Assembly (NCBI GenBank): GCA_964463485.1
Contig: CAYXDO010000030.1
Coordinates: 1 to 64,000 of the forward strand
DNA length: 64,000 nucleotides
Direction of reading: 5' to 3'
Source of the DNA: CAYXDO01 sp964463485
GTDB taxonomy: Bacteria > Myxococcota > Kuafuiibacteriia > Kuafuiibacteriales > Kuafuiibacteriaceae
Position 1 is the stretch's first letter; each line of letters begins with the position of its first letter. The translations under genes and the position numbers were made by a program. Below are positions 1 through 9,890 of the stretch, piece after piece. The notes under the pieces were generated by a model. The model did no database searches, was not told the origin of the DNA, and saw only the letters and a program-made list of their open reading frames with translations.

Positions 1-3000
1 CAAGGTCACGTTGGCCATCGAGTAGCCAAGGATAGGATCGGGAACCCAGGCCGCGGTGACCGGGGCTCCGTCGAGCAACACCGAACCCACCGACCCGGTG
101 GGCGCCACGAGCTGCAGGTCGTCGAAGTCGAACCCTGGCGCGAGCGAGAAGCGTCCCGTGAACTCCGTGAAGCCAAACGCGCTCGTCACCAACTGTTCGA
201 CCGGCGGCACGAGCGCCAGCATGGGCTCGTCCGACGTCTTGCTCGGATCGACCTCCACGTGCGCCACGAGGATCGGCTGCGTCGCGACGATCGCTCGCGT
301 GTCGACCGCGTCGAGCAGAAGATCGGCCGACTGAGCTCGGCCGAGCAGCGCGTACACGGCGCCGTTCACCCGAACCTCGGTTCCATCGAACGCGGCGACC
401 ATCCGAATCCGGTCCAGCGACTGCCGGTTGGCCTTTTGTACGACGAAGGACGTGCCCCACCGATCGATACTCGGCAGATGCTCGAACTGAGTGTCCGGCG
501 TGAACGCCTTCGAAGGGATGCCGCCCGCGAAGACCGCGATGGGTTTGTCGGCGCTGAAGGTGCTGCCGGTGAAGGTCAGCCGCGGCGAAGACTCCGACAG
601 GTATTGGCACTGAATCGTTTGGTACCGCTGCAGCGTCGCAACATGGACCTGGCCCGCGACCAGGCTGGGGCCGTCGGCGACCCGACAGGCTGCGGTCGGC
701 ACGAAGGTCACCGTCGTGTCGTCCTCGGTCGCGATGGCTTGCACCCAAGACCCGCTGTTGCCGTTGACTACGACATACTCCGTCCCGAGTGTGCTCACCG
801 GCGCGACGAGCTCGGACGCTCCGTCGTTGGCATGATCGGTCTCGACCCACACCGCGACGTCCTGCGGCGCGGTGACTTTGAAGATCGTGCGCAAAGCGCC
901 CGGGATGCCCAGCGGAAGGTCGGGGACCTCGAAGACCGCGAGCTGACCGGGCCGAACCTCGAGGCTCCCGTGAATGACGGAAATCCAGGGCATGTCGATC
1001 GTGGCCACGGTCCGCACCTCCGACGCGACCAAGATATGGGTGGCCCGCGTTCGCTCACCGCCCGTCGGTCCGCTCGTCATGATGAACTCATGCCCGCGGA
1101 ATCGGCTGGGCGAGGCCGCTACGAGAGGCGGCTCGGCCACCGTGGCGGGTGGGAAGACCGCAGACCCATCGCTCGGCTCGTAGAAAGTATCACCCGCAAA
1201 AGACGCCCGCACCTCGTTCTCCGTCGCGGAGAAGGGGAAGTCGACCGCGATCCGTCCGTCGACATCTGCTACACGCGTCGCGGACACGGCTCCGAGTGAC
1301 AGGACGAGTTCACGCCCCTCCATGGAGCTCGCGCTCGCATACCCATCCAGCATCCGGGCGCTGACGGTGGTGAGGCCCGTGCCGGGCGCAGGCCGCGCGT
1401 CGAGGACGACCACCGAAGAGGGCCTCGGAACGACGTGCACCTCGCTGCTCGCGCGCACTCGCTCACCGAGCGGCTCGGCCGCGGTCAGGCTCAGGACGTA
1501 CGTGCCCGGGAACTCATACGCGTGCAACCCGCTCGCTCCGCAAAAGGAGAGGGGCTCGACGAAGCCGTCGCCCCAGTCGACCTCACACACCTGAAAGTCC
1601 CGGTCCGCTGGGTCGATGACCGAGTAGGCGTCGAAGAGGAGCGGCTCGCCCCAGTACACTCGGGCGTCCGGACCCGCGGCGACCTCGGCCGGCTCGTCCG
1701 GAGTTGCAAGGACTCGGCTCGTCGCGGACTCGAGGCGATACGGATCTATGACCGCCAGGCCGATCGTGTACGTCCCTTGCCAGAGCGCGAGCGGGTGCGG
1801 TGAGTCGGTCCACGAGAGGCCCGACGGGCTGATTCGCGGCCCAAATGCGGAGAATCGTTTGGACAGCAACGGACCGTTGGGGCTCGTCGATCGATCAGTC
1901 ACCGTCACGACGTCGAGGTCGCGCGGCGCGAGCGGGTCGGTCCCAAAGTCGGCGACGGGCGACTCGAGCGCCTCGTAGACGAAGCTCTTGCTGCCCGCGA
2001 GCTCGGTGTCGTCGGTGACCTCGAGCGTGACACGATAGGATCCTGGGCTCGCGTAGGTGTGGGTCGGGCTCGACTCGGTCGAGATTTCTCCGTCCCCGAA
2101 GCTCCAACGATGGCTCACGATTTCGCCGTCGAGGTCGCTCGAGCCGTCTTCGAACGAGATCGTTCGGCCTCCAACGTCTTCCGCATACACTTGGAGGTCA
2201 TACAAGAAAGCTTGGGTCGCTGTCGGTCCCTGCACCGAGCGCACGATCAGCTCGACGTAGCGCGCGGGCGTCGCGGGGAAGCGGAAGGCATGGCTGCGGT
2301 TGTCGGCCGGGAGCGTGCCGGCAAAGACCGTCGTGAAGCTCTCGGGCAGAGAGTCCGTGCTCGAGACGCGGAGCTCGAAGTCTTTGACCGCGATGGGGGT
2401 CCCGGCCTCCGAGCGCAAGCGCACGAAGTCGATACGCCGCACGTCGCCGGCCAGATCGAGCACCACGTTGGCAGGCACGGTCGTGGCCAGCCACTCAGTC
2501 GGGAAGATCGACGGAGTCGTGGGGTCGTCGAAGTCGAAGAGTCGGCTCGGCGGCGCTTGGCCGTGGGAAGGGCTCGCGCGGACGACGCTGGCACCCGCGG
2601 CGGCGTAGGAGACTGCGCCGCCCATGCGCGGCGGACCCGCCACGTCGAGCCGGAGGAGCGAGGTCTGGAACGGGCTGCCGTAGTTGTCGAGGATCAAGAG
2701 CTCGACGACCTTCGCCTGCGTCGGCGCAAACGTGAACGTGTGTCGCTTGGCGTCGTTCAGCAGCTCGCCGTTCAAGATGGGTGCGACATTCGTGGGCGAG
2801 TCACCCGCGCGGAGCTCGAAGCGCCGTGCCGCCTGGGACTGTTGGGGGCTCACGAGGGTCACTCGGTCGATCCGCTGCGGCAGGTCGCCCTCGAGGTCGA
2901 CGACGATCGAGAGGTTCTGGGACCCGGGCGCGGTCCACACCGTCGCGTTGTTCTCTGCCAAGAGCACCGAGGCGTCGAGCGGCCCGGGCGCGGAAATGAT

Positions 3001-3354
3001 CGAGCCTTCGGTCGTGACGCTGAGCCCGGTCGCGACGGCAAACTCAGCCGTGGGCGGATACGAGTCCACGACGTTCACGACGAAGATTTGGTCCGTGTGG
3101 TTGCCCGCCAGGTCCGTCCCCGTCAGCGTGAGGGTGTTGGGGCCGAGCTGGTCGAGGGTCGGCGTCCACGTCGTGTCGCCGGTCGATGGGTTGGTCGAGA
3201 CACCCGCGGGCCCGGTGACCGAGTAGCTCACCGAGTCGCCCGGATCGAGGTCGATCGCGAGCGCCGGGTAGGCGAGCTCGATCCCGGCGATGGCGCGGCT
3301 CGGCGCTTCGGTGACGAAGAACGGCGGGTCCGAGAGATCGGTGACGGTGACCTC
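1..3354 (-). CDS. C-terminal part of giant PKD / IgGFc-binding-like surface protein (runs off left edge)
   Basis: The frame is open with no stop from 3354 to base 1, and it is the direct in-frame continuation of the upstream segment after a TGA at 3355-3357. In order it encodes an Ig/He_PIG-like end, two discoidin-like segments (VELLILDNYGSPF and VELIVRSVQGPT are matching pieces), a clear PKD domain (WSFGDG...THTYASPGSYRVTLEV), further PKD-like repeats (DWGDGFVEPLSFCG), and a region resembling the IgGFc-binding N-terminal domain (DKPIAVFAGG, FEHLPSIDRWGTSFVV, RIRMVAAFDGTEV). All of this points to an extracellular adhesive or binding protein. No good restart lies just after the TGA: the first in-frame GTG is near 3229 and the first ATG near 2629. 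The 3' end is beyond the window. The family assignment is from motif memory; the exact ligand is unknown. Confidence 0.7.
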
Positions 3355-5657
3355 TCAAGATTGTTGGGTGTATTGCCCGGCTGAGTCGGTCGCTCGGATC
3401 ACGAACTGCACGCCTGGACCCACTTGATGTCGCGCGACGGTCCAGGTGATTTGCCCGGTCAACGCGTCGATGGCGGCGCCCACGGGGGCGAGGTCGATCG
3501 AGTAGGTGACGAGGTCCTGAAGGTCCGCGTCCGCGGCGTGCGAGGCATACTCGTAGAGTCCGCCCTGCACCACCGACGTCACCGGCAGGCTGGTGAAGGC
3601 CGGCGCCGAGTTGCCCCGAGGCAACACGTGGATGCAGACCCGGGCGGCGGCGCTGCCCGTGTCTATCGCGAGGTAGACGAAGCACTGGGTCGTATTCGCC
3701 AGTGAGTTGTCCGCGCGGAACGTGAAGTCGCCGTTGGATTGGAACGCGAACTCACCTGCGGGCGGAAAGTCCACCATCTCCAGGTGGAGCGGGTCTCCGT
3801 CCGGATCGAAGGCGCCCTCGAGCGCGTTCGCGAAGAGGATGTCACCCGCGACGACCGTGTAGTCTCGGTCGAAGGCGATGGGCTGGTCGTTGATCGGCGC
3901 GATCGACAAGGTGACGTTCGACCTCACCACAGAGATTTCGTCCGACACCCAGACCTCGAACCCATCCAAGCCGTTCAGGTCCGGACGCGGGTAGATACAG
4001 AACGAACCGTCGAGGGCGAGGTCGACGTCGGCCTTGGTCGGTGGAACATCGAGGCCGTAAGTCAGCGTCTGACCGTCGACCTCCACGTCGTTGGCTCCCA
4101 AGCCCTGCGAGGCGGGCACGCAGAGCACCTCGTCCTCGTTGAGCGCGTAGACGTCGTCCTGGGGCCGCGGGAGGTCCTCGGTCGGGAGGGTGTGGATCAC
4201 ACACGCGATTCGGGTCTCGGTCGTCCCATCCCAGGCGCCGAAGTCACAGACGAAGTCTCCGTACTCATCGGGCGGCGGGAGGTGGTAGAGCTCGCCGTCG
4301 ACGCCGAGGTAGAAGTCACCGGTCGGAATCGCGATGGGACGGAGCTCGAGAGGGTCGCCGTCGACGTCGAACACCATCGCGGCGAGGCCCGGCGCGGCCA
4401 GACTCAGCGGTTCGTCCTCGTGCCCAAGGAGCTCGATCGGGCCGCCCGTCGGGGCATCGTTGACAGGACGAACGAGAATTCTGAGCTCGACTGGATCGGA
4501 CTCGAGCCCCGCCTGATTCACCACGACGTACCAGAGAGAGTCGGTCGCGTTGAAATTCAGCTCCGTGAAGATTCCGGCCTCCCCGCTCGGGAGGAGGAAG
4601 TGCGAGCCCGGGATGAGTAGCCCGCCGGTCGCGGGACCGACCTCGGTCGGCGCGTGCGCTGGAGGCGTGACGAGACGAACGCTCAGTGGGCCTTGGTTGG
4701 TGGGCTCGTTCGCGAGCACGTTGACGAGGGTGGGTTGGTCTTCATCGACCCCGACGGATTCGCCGAGCGCGACGGGCCTCACCTGAATGGGTCGGCACAC
4801 GGGGCCCTGGGCACACGCGAGCGAGGGGAAAGGTTTGTTGGCCTTCCGCGCATCCTGGGGACCGTGTTTGGCGGCCACCAGCACAGGGCCGGGGCCGAGC
4901 TCGAACCCATCGGTCGCTGCCGAGCTGGAGAGGGTGAGCGAGAACGTGCGACATTCGCCGTCGCCGATGGTGGCGGTGACTTTCAGGCCGCTGAGTTGCG
5001 TCGTCGGATCGGGTGAGTCCACGTGCAGGCCACACGACTCGCCGCTCCGCTGTCCCTGGATGGAGCAGCCGACGTAGGCCGCGGCGATGCGCTCGGCGGG
5101 CGTGGCGGGGTCGCATGAAGGGGTCTCGGAGTCGTCGTCGGTATCCGAGTCCTCGTCCGACTGGTCCGAGTCCGAATCGCTGTCATCATCGTCATCATCG
5201 TCGTCGTCATCATCGTCGTCGTCGTCGTCCGAGCCACAGGGCGGACTCTCGAGGCACGTCGCGATCGGCTGGAGGTCCACGAGTACGTGCGACAAGTCCT
5301 TCCCGGCGAGCTTGCAGAGGGTCCAGGCGTAGGTCGTCGTGTCGGGCGCGGGCTCTACGGCGGTGGTCACTGAGTAGGTTTGGTCGCAGGTCAAAGCGCT
5401 GGCGCAGCCGGAAGCGCCGCACTCAGGCTCGCAGCTCGCCCTGGCCTGAGTAAGGCCAGACTCGCCGGAGCCTGAGCTCGGGCAGCTCGACAGGGCTTGG
5501 GTCGACTCACCCGTTTGGGGTGCGGGTGAGCTCTCGCTCGGTTGGGAGTCGCGACAGGCGAACAGGGTCGCGAGGAGAGGCAGCGCCCGAAGCGCGAGCG
5601 AGTCGAATGGGGGGTGGTTACCCGTGAGTGGTCGCTCCTCACTGCACCCACCACCAT
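3355..5657 (-). CDS. N-terminal part of giant Ig/cadherin-repeat lipoprotein, ends at in-frame TGA
   Basis: The frame ending at 3355 carries a lipoprotein-like hydrophobic stretch ending in Cys (LALRALPLLATLFAC, about 5556-5600), then an acidic region with 16 consecutive Asp and Ser-Asp repeats. After this come several tandem-95/VCBS-like modules (for example VNDAPTGG, DDVYALNEDEV, INDQPIAFDRDYTVVAGD) and a He_PIG-type repeat, before TGA at 3355-3357. The frame continues open to base 1, so this is probably half of one gene. In this frame no ATG, GTG or TTG occurs between the lipobox and ATG 5871, which lies inside the divergent kinase gene. ATG 5657 lies one frame away; one extra base in the G6 run at 5609-5614 would join it to the lipobox. 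The listed end uses that ATG. The gene is therefore either decayed or carries two sequence errors. Confidence 0.6.
5182..5229 (-). repeat. GAC/GAT trinucleotide tract encoding 16 Asp
   Basis: Sixteen consecutive Asp codons (GAC and GAT mixed) sit inside the N-terminal part of the giant lipoprotein and are followed in the protein by alternating Ser-Asp. The mixed codons argue for selection on the acidic peptide, not only for slippage. The tract separates the Cys-rich N-terminal region from the Ig-like modules and could be a calcium-binding or extended stalk segment. Confidence 0.85.
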
Positions 5658-5701
5658 GATGTTGGCACCATAGCGCGTGTCTTGCTGGGTGACAAGACCG
5701 A

Positions 5702-5774
5702 TGTCTGCCAGACTGCCAGTCTGCCGGGTCTGCCAGGTCTGCCAGGTCTGCCGGGTCTGCCAGGTCTGCCAGGT
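5702..5774. repeat. 9-bp tandem repeats (GTCTGCCAG type) between divergent genes
   Basis: About seven copies of a 9-bp unit, GTCTGCCAG or GTCTGCCGG, lie between the giant lipoprotein gene and the Ser/Thr kinase gene. At the left end the array contains the perfect inverted repeat CAGACTG-C-CAGTCTG (5709-5723). It sits in the only space for promoters of both divergent genes, so it could be a regulator-binding array or a simple-sequence expansion. Confidence 0.8.
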
Positions 5775-5815
5775 GCCCTTTGACATCGCTTCCGAGGATG
5801 CGACAGGATTCCGCG

Positions 5816-7678
5816 ATGTCCGAGCGATTGGGGCGATACGTCCTCCTCGAGGCGCTCGGCCGCGGATCCATGGGTGAAGTCTGGCTGGTGCGCCCCGAGC
5901 CGCCAAGCCACGGATTTTCTCAGCGCGCCGTACTCAAGCGACTCTTTCCGGAGCTTGCCGCGGACCCATCCTTCGTCCGGCGCTTCGAGCACGAAGCTGC
6001 CGTCGCGGGCAGAATCGACAGCCCTTTCGTCGCGAAGCTGTTCGAAGCCGGTCAAGCCGGCCAGACCTTGTATTTGGTCCATGAGTACGTCGAGGGCTGG
6101 ACGCTCAGCCGCGTTTTGAACGAGCTTCGAAAGTCGAGCGAGCCACATTCCATCGCGTCCTCCGTCCAATTCACTCTGGAGCTGCTCGAAGGCCTCGAGG
6201 CCCTTCACTCGGCGAGCGACGGTCGAGGCAGACTGCTCGAGACCGTGCATCGCGATCTCTCTCCGAACAACATCATGGTCGGGGAAGATGGCCGACCCAA
6301 AATCATCGACCTCGGCTTGGGCAAGTCGCGGATTCAGACCTGGAGAACTCAGACCGGGGCAGTGATGGGGTCTCCAGGATACATGGCGCCGGAACAGGCC
6401 GTTGGTCGACGAGTCGATCAGCGCGCCGATCTCTACTCGGTCGGCGTCGTGCTGTTCGAGCTCCTGACGCTCCAGCCCTACATCGAGCGTGGACCGGTCG
6501 CCGCCATGCTCCTGCGCTCCGCGCAGCCCGCGTTCAGGGCCCCGTCCACCCTTCGAGCGGACGTGCCGCGGAGCCTGGATGAGTTGCTTCGCCGAGCGCT
6601 CGCTCTTTCGGCGGACGATCGATTCCGGTCGGCGTCCGACTTCGCCGCTGCGCTGGGCGGGGCTCGGACCCAAGCCGAGAGTAGCGCGCCGATCTTGTCC
6701 CTCATCGGACCCCTACTGTCGAGCGAAGCCGAGAGGACGAGGATCGAGGTGACCCGACTCGCGGAGCTCACCGCCGTTGCGGAGCGGAGAGACACCGCGT
6801 CGGCGGATCCGGCCGAGCCTGAGCCCACGCGGATCTTCACCGAATCGCGGACACTCACCGAGCTCACCGGAGATCAGCCGGCGAGCCCGAGGCGCTTATC
6901 GAGCGCGCTGCGTCGCCCAGGCGGCCGCCTGGCGGCCGCAGCGATCAGTATCATGCTCGGGAGCTTCGCCCTCGGGAGCTGGGCGCAGCGGTTTCTCGAG
7001 GAGTCCGACGCGCCCGCGCAGGTGTTGGAGGTGGCACCCGAGATAGAAGCGACTCCCCAAGATGCCGAGCGCCTCGAGGGTTCGGTCGCCGGGCAGCGTC
7101 CCCTTGGCCCTCAGCCAAACTCAAACGACAAGCTGGGCGAGGTCGCTCAGCAGATCCTCGACCGAGCGCATCGGGCATCGGACCCGGCGGAGGCTCGTTC
7201 CTTGCTCGAGATGTGTGCGAAGCTCGAGGTCCTTCCAGCCTGCGCGGACGAGCTCGCACTCCAGACGGCCCCCGGCCGCGGAAACGCGAAGGCGCGTCCG
7301 TCGTCCGGATCGAAAGGGAGCGCGGCGACCCGGCGCAGCGAAGCCACCTCGACCGACGTCGACGGATTTCGGGCGTCCCCATACTCCGGTGGGGCATCGG
7401 ACCGACGGGGCGAAGGCAGGTCCGCGCTCGGCGACGAGCCACGCGCTGGGCCTCTCGATGGCGAGAGCTCCGACCTCGGGGAGCTCACTCGCCGACTCGG
7501 CGACTTGCTCAATCGGACACGAACGGCCAAGAAGAGCGCGCGAGACCGACCAGAGCTCGCGAATCGAGCTTCGAAGCTGCAGTCGGACATTTCGAGTGAG
7601 ATGGGGAGCCCGGCCGCGAGCCGGGTCGGCGAGCTCGAGAGGCGTGTGCGCGCGATCGAGGCGGAGGTGAGGCGATGA
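5816..7678 (+). CDS. membrane-anchored Ser/Thr protein kinase (PknB/Stk type)
   Basis: Eukaryotic-type protein kinase of about 620 residues that would phosphorylate Ser/Thr on proteins from the inner membrane. Visible motifs are the glycine loop GRGSMGEVW near residue 13, the lysine in AVLKRLFP near 41, the catalytic loop HRDLSPNN near 144, DLG in place of the usual DFG near 165, and the activation/APE segment GSPGYMAPEQ. One transmembrane helix lies near 371-393 (AAAAISIMLGSFALGSWA). The C-terminal half has no recognisable sensor domain and ends in a charged, probably coiled-coil segment. ATG 5816 is preferred because AGGA lies 7 bases upstream and the kinase fold begins at once; ATG 5798 and 5780 are alternatives. 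It is the first gene of a three-gene operon with overlapping starts. Confidence 0.9.
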   Translation: MSERLGRYVLLEALGRGSMGEVWLVRPEPPSHGFSQRAVLKRLFPELAADPSFVRRFEHEAAVAGRIDSPFVAKLFEAGQAGQTLYLVHEYVEGWTLSRVLNELRKSSEPHSIASSVQFTLELLEGLEALHSASDGRGRLLETVHRDLSPNNIMVGEDGRPKIIDLGLGKSRIQTWRTQTGAVMGSPGYMAPEQAVGRRVDQRADLYSVGVVLFELLTLQPYIERGPVAAMLLRSAQPAFRAPSTLRADVPRSLDELLRRALALSADDRFRSASDFAAALGGARTQAESSAPILSLIGPLLSSEAERTRIEVTRLAELTAVAERRDTASADPAEPEPTRIFTESRTLTELTGDQPASPRRLSSALRRPGGRLAAAAISIMLGSFALGSWAQRFLEESDAPAQVLEVAPEIEATPQDAERLEGSVAGQRPLGPQPNSNDKLGEVAQQILDRAHRASDPAEARSLLEMCAKLEVLPACADELALQTAPGRGNAKARPSSGSKGSAATRRSEATSTDVDGFRASPYSGGASDRRGEGRSALGDEPRAGPLDGESSDLGELTRRLGDLLNRTRTAKKSARDRPELANRASKLQSDISSEMGSPAASRVGELERRVRAIEAEVRR

Positions 7679-8499
7679 GCTGGAGGCACATGATCGCTTC
7701 GATCGCGGCCATGCAAGGAGCTCAAAGCGCGGAGGCTCAGACTTCGGCGACCGCGCGCATGGGTATCATCGTCGAGCGAGCCGACCCCACCGGACCGGGA
7801 CCGGCGACCTTGGTCGCCGACACTTCGTCCCGACTCAGGGAGCGGCTTGGGTTGATTCTGGGACTCACTCTCGAGTCCGATCCGGGTGCGACAATCCGGC
7901 GTTGCGGGTCGGACGACGAGTGCGTCGCGAGGCAGCTGGACGAGCGAATCGACGTGTTCCTGCGGGTCACGCTGAACGGCACCGTCGATCCGCCGCTGTT
8001 GTCGGTGCGACTCTACCGGCGGGGCCAGAAGGCTCCATGGACTGATGCGCTGGACCTTCGACCGCTCGGAGACTCGACGGCCGCCGAGGTCACCGAGACG
8101 GTAGTGGGAGCGGTCCGGAGTCTGGGTTTGGAGCTCGGCGGAAGACTCTCGATCGATGCGGAGCCGAGCGACGCCCTCGTGATCGTTGCGTCTTCCACGG
8201 GTGACCTCGCGGGCTCGGCTCAGCTCTTGCCCCAGGGACGTTATCGAGTCTCGGTCACGCGCGACGGACGCCGCCCCGCGTCGCTCGAAGCGGAGGTCGT
8301 CGCCGGCGAGACTCGGGTCGTACGCGTCGTCTTGGAGCCGGAGGCGACTCTGCTCGAATCACCCTGGCTGTGGCTCGGCGGTGGCGCGGCTGTGCTGGCG
8401 TCGCTCGCGGTCGTCATCGCGGTGTCCGTTCAGCCGACGGCCCCGGAGTACCTTTGCCAGGCCTCGGAAGCCTCGCACTGCACCGGGAGAATTCGATGA
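7675..8499 (+). CDS. PEGA-type membrane-anchored protein in kinase operon
   Basis: 274 residues. The ATG overlaps the kinase stop (ATGA), so the two are probably translationally coupled. There is an N-terminal export-like segment (about 1-22), a region with a Cys pair (CGSDDECVARQLD) in a segment like those that sum up the abundance of related myxobacterial proteins, then a PEGA-like beta domain (GRLSIDAEPSDALVIVAS ... LPQGRYRVSV). A hydrophobic helix near the C-terminus (WLWLGGGAAVLASLAVV) is followed by a short Cys-containing tail. PEGA domains are usually extracytoplasmic. The context suggests a partner or target of the kinase. The specific role is not known. Confidence 0.7.
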   Translation: MSWRHMIASIAAMQGAQSAEAQTSATARMGIIVERADPTGPGPATLVADTSSRLRERLGLILGLTLESDPGATIRRCGSDDECVARQLDERIDVFLRVTLNGTVDPPLLSVRLYRRGQKAPWTDALDLRPLGDSTAAEVTETVVGAVRSLGLELGGRLSIDAEPSDALVIVASSTGDLAGSAQLLPQGRYRVSVTRDGRRPASLEAEVVAGETRVVRVVLEPEATLLESPWLWLGGGAAVLASLAVVIAVSVQPTAPEYLCQASEASHCTGRIR

Positions 8500-9866
8500 A
8501 GCCGCAGGTGCGTTCCCTGCTAGCCCTCGGACTCACGGGCTGCGCGACAGACTTCGCGTGGTTTGCCTTTCCCGAAGGGGCCAGGAGCGAGATCCTCGCG
8601 CTCGGCGAGCACGGCCTGTTCGGACTCTGTGCCTACGGAGAGAAGGACGGCGCGGGTCGCATCGTCGAGACTCCTCCAGCTTCCACCGAGCTGGCCGTAC
8701 TCACGTACTCACAGACTCTCGAGGAATTGGACCTGCCCGAAGGACGGCTCGAGATCGTGCAGGAGAACGGGAGAGCTTTGCCGGTCCCGAATGGGGTCCG
8801 CGTCGCCGAGTTTGATGGGTATGAGGTCGGCCCGTGGCGCGCGCCAGAACCCGGACGAAGCATCCTCTCGGACGTTCAAATCATCGATCCGAGATGCCCG
8901 GAGATTCAAACGACGCCTGAAGGTCCGGAGATCGGCGAGCTCCCTAGTTTCGTCCTCGAAGGCAGGGAAGGCACCTCGATCTTCGGCACGGAAACCCGTC
9001 TCTTCAGGGTCGAGGAGAACCGGCTTGTCTCAGAGATTCCGTGGGCAGGCACTTCCACCGACGTCCTCTCGGCGGGCCTCCGAGAGGGCGGGGACATATA
9101 TTGGCTCGGCGGCAAGCGGCTGCAGAGAGTACGCCTCGGGAGCACGATCGAAGTGCTCGAGACCATCGACCTTCCGAGGTCGAGCACCAACCTTCCTGAC
9201 GACCGGGTCACCTTCATGGCCGGAGTTCCAGGGGAGATGTACGTCTTGACCGAGCGGGGTATCTTGGCGCGCCGCGAGAGCGCGGCGTGGACCGTAGTTC
9301 ATGACTTTTCCGACCTGGTCGATGACTATCGCGAGGGAGGGTACGTGGTCCGCGCTGGGGCCGGGAGAGCTTACGCAGTGAGTTTGGGCGTGTTGGTCGA
9401 GGTGAACGGAGCGTCCACCCGGAAGGTCGCAGAGCTCCCAGAGGTCGTGGGTCTCAACCAAGACGGCGAGCGGACCATCGCGACGACCCGCGCCGGAGAC
9501 ATTTTCGTCCGAGATCCGGGCGACCAGACCTGGAGGCCGGTGGGTCGGACGTTCGCCGGCCCCGAGGATACGGGTCCGGACGGCTCTCATGTGCTACGGG
9601 CTTCCGCGGGCTACCTGGTCACGGGCAACGGTGGGATCGCCTTCTGGGTCGAACGGGACCCTCGCTGGACTCGATGCAAGCCCATCTCCGAGCAAGTCGG
9701 CGCGTTCGCGCCTCGAGCCGACGGCTGGCTCGGGTTGGTCAAGCCTCGAGTCTGCCACGACCGCGACAAGTGCTTCACTCGGCTCCTCTTCATAGGCACC
9801 TCCGATCCCCCCTCGAAGGTCAAGGACGACCTGACTTGCGGTCCAACCTCGCGCAGAGGGATTTGA
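8496..9866 (+). CDS. lipoprotein of unknown function, third gene of kinase operon
   Basis: 456 residues. Start ATG 8496 overlaps the preceding stop (ATGA) and gives a short lipoprotein signal, MKPQVRSLLALGLTGC, with Cys at residue 16. Longer upstream starts would remove this signal. The rest is beta-rich with repeated short segments typical of propeller-like surface proteins (for example EGGDIYWLGGKRLQRV, GVPGEMYVLTERGIL), so a beta-propeller is possible but unproven. It is likely outer-membrane or periplasmic. Two later lipoproteins in the window (39955-41736 and 41864-43438) have a similar style. Confidence 0.7.
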   Translation: MKPQVRSLLALGLTGCATDFAWFAFPEGARSEILALGEHGLFGLCAYGEKDGAGRIVETPPASTELAVLTYSQTLEELDLPEGRLEIVQENGRALPVPNGVRVAEFDGYEVGPWRAPEPGRSILSDVQIIDPRCPEIQTTPEGPEIGELPSFVLEGREGTSIFGTETRLFRVEENRLVSEIPWAGTSTDVLSAGLREGGDIYWLGGKRLQRVRLGSTIEVLETIDLPRSSTNLPDDRVTFMAGVPGEMYVLTERGILARRESAAWTVVHDFSDLVDDYREGGYVVRAGAGRAYAVSLGVLVEVNGASTRKVAELPEVVGLNQDGERTIATTRAGDIFVRDPGDQTWRPVGRTFAGPEDTGPDGSHVLRASAGYLVTGNGGIAFWVERDPRWTRCKPISEQVGAFAPRADGWLGLVKPRVCHDRDKCFTRLLFIGTSDPPSKVKDDLTCGPTSRRGI

Positions 9867-9890
9867 TCTACTACGAGGCGGGCGTAGATC
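9865..9890. terminator. inverted repeat across the stops of two convergent genes
   Basis: GATCTAC (9865-9871) pairs with GTAGATC (9884-9890) around a 12-base loop and covers both stop codons of the convergent genes. There is no U-tract, so this is at best a weak bidirectional terminator or transcript-end hairpin. Confidence 0.35.

Noticed and set aside
259..1299. Long plus-strand ORF (346 residues) over the left region
   Set aside because: It is the exact antisense of the continuous PKD/IgGFc frame, is Arg-rich and has no domain; a GC-rich shadow.
3355..3357. TGA as a selenocysteine codon
   Set aside because: Ig-like surface modules are not known as selenoproteins, and I see no convincing hairpin just downstream; mutation or error is simpler.
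2059..3384. 441-residue plus-strand ORF
   Set aside because: Antisense shadow of the same minus-strand gene; low-complexity Arg/Glu composition.
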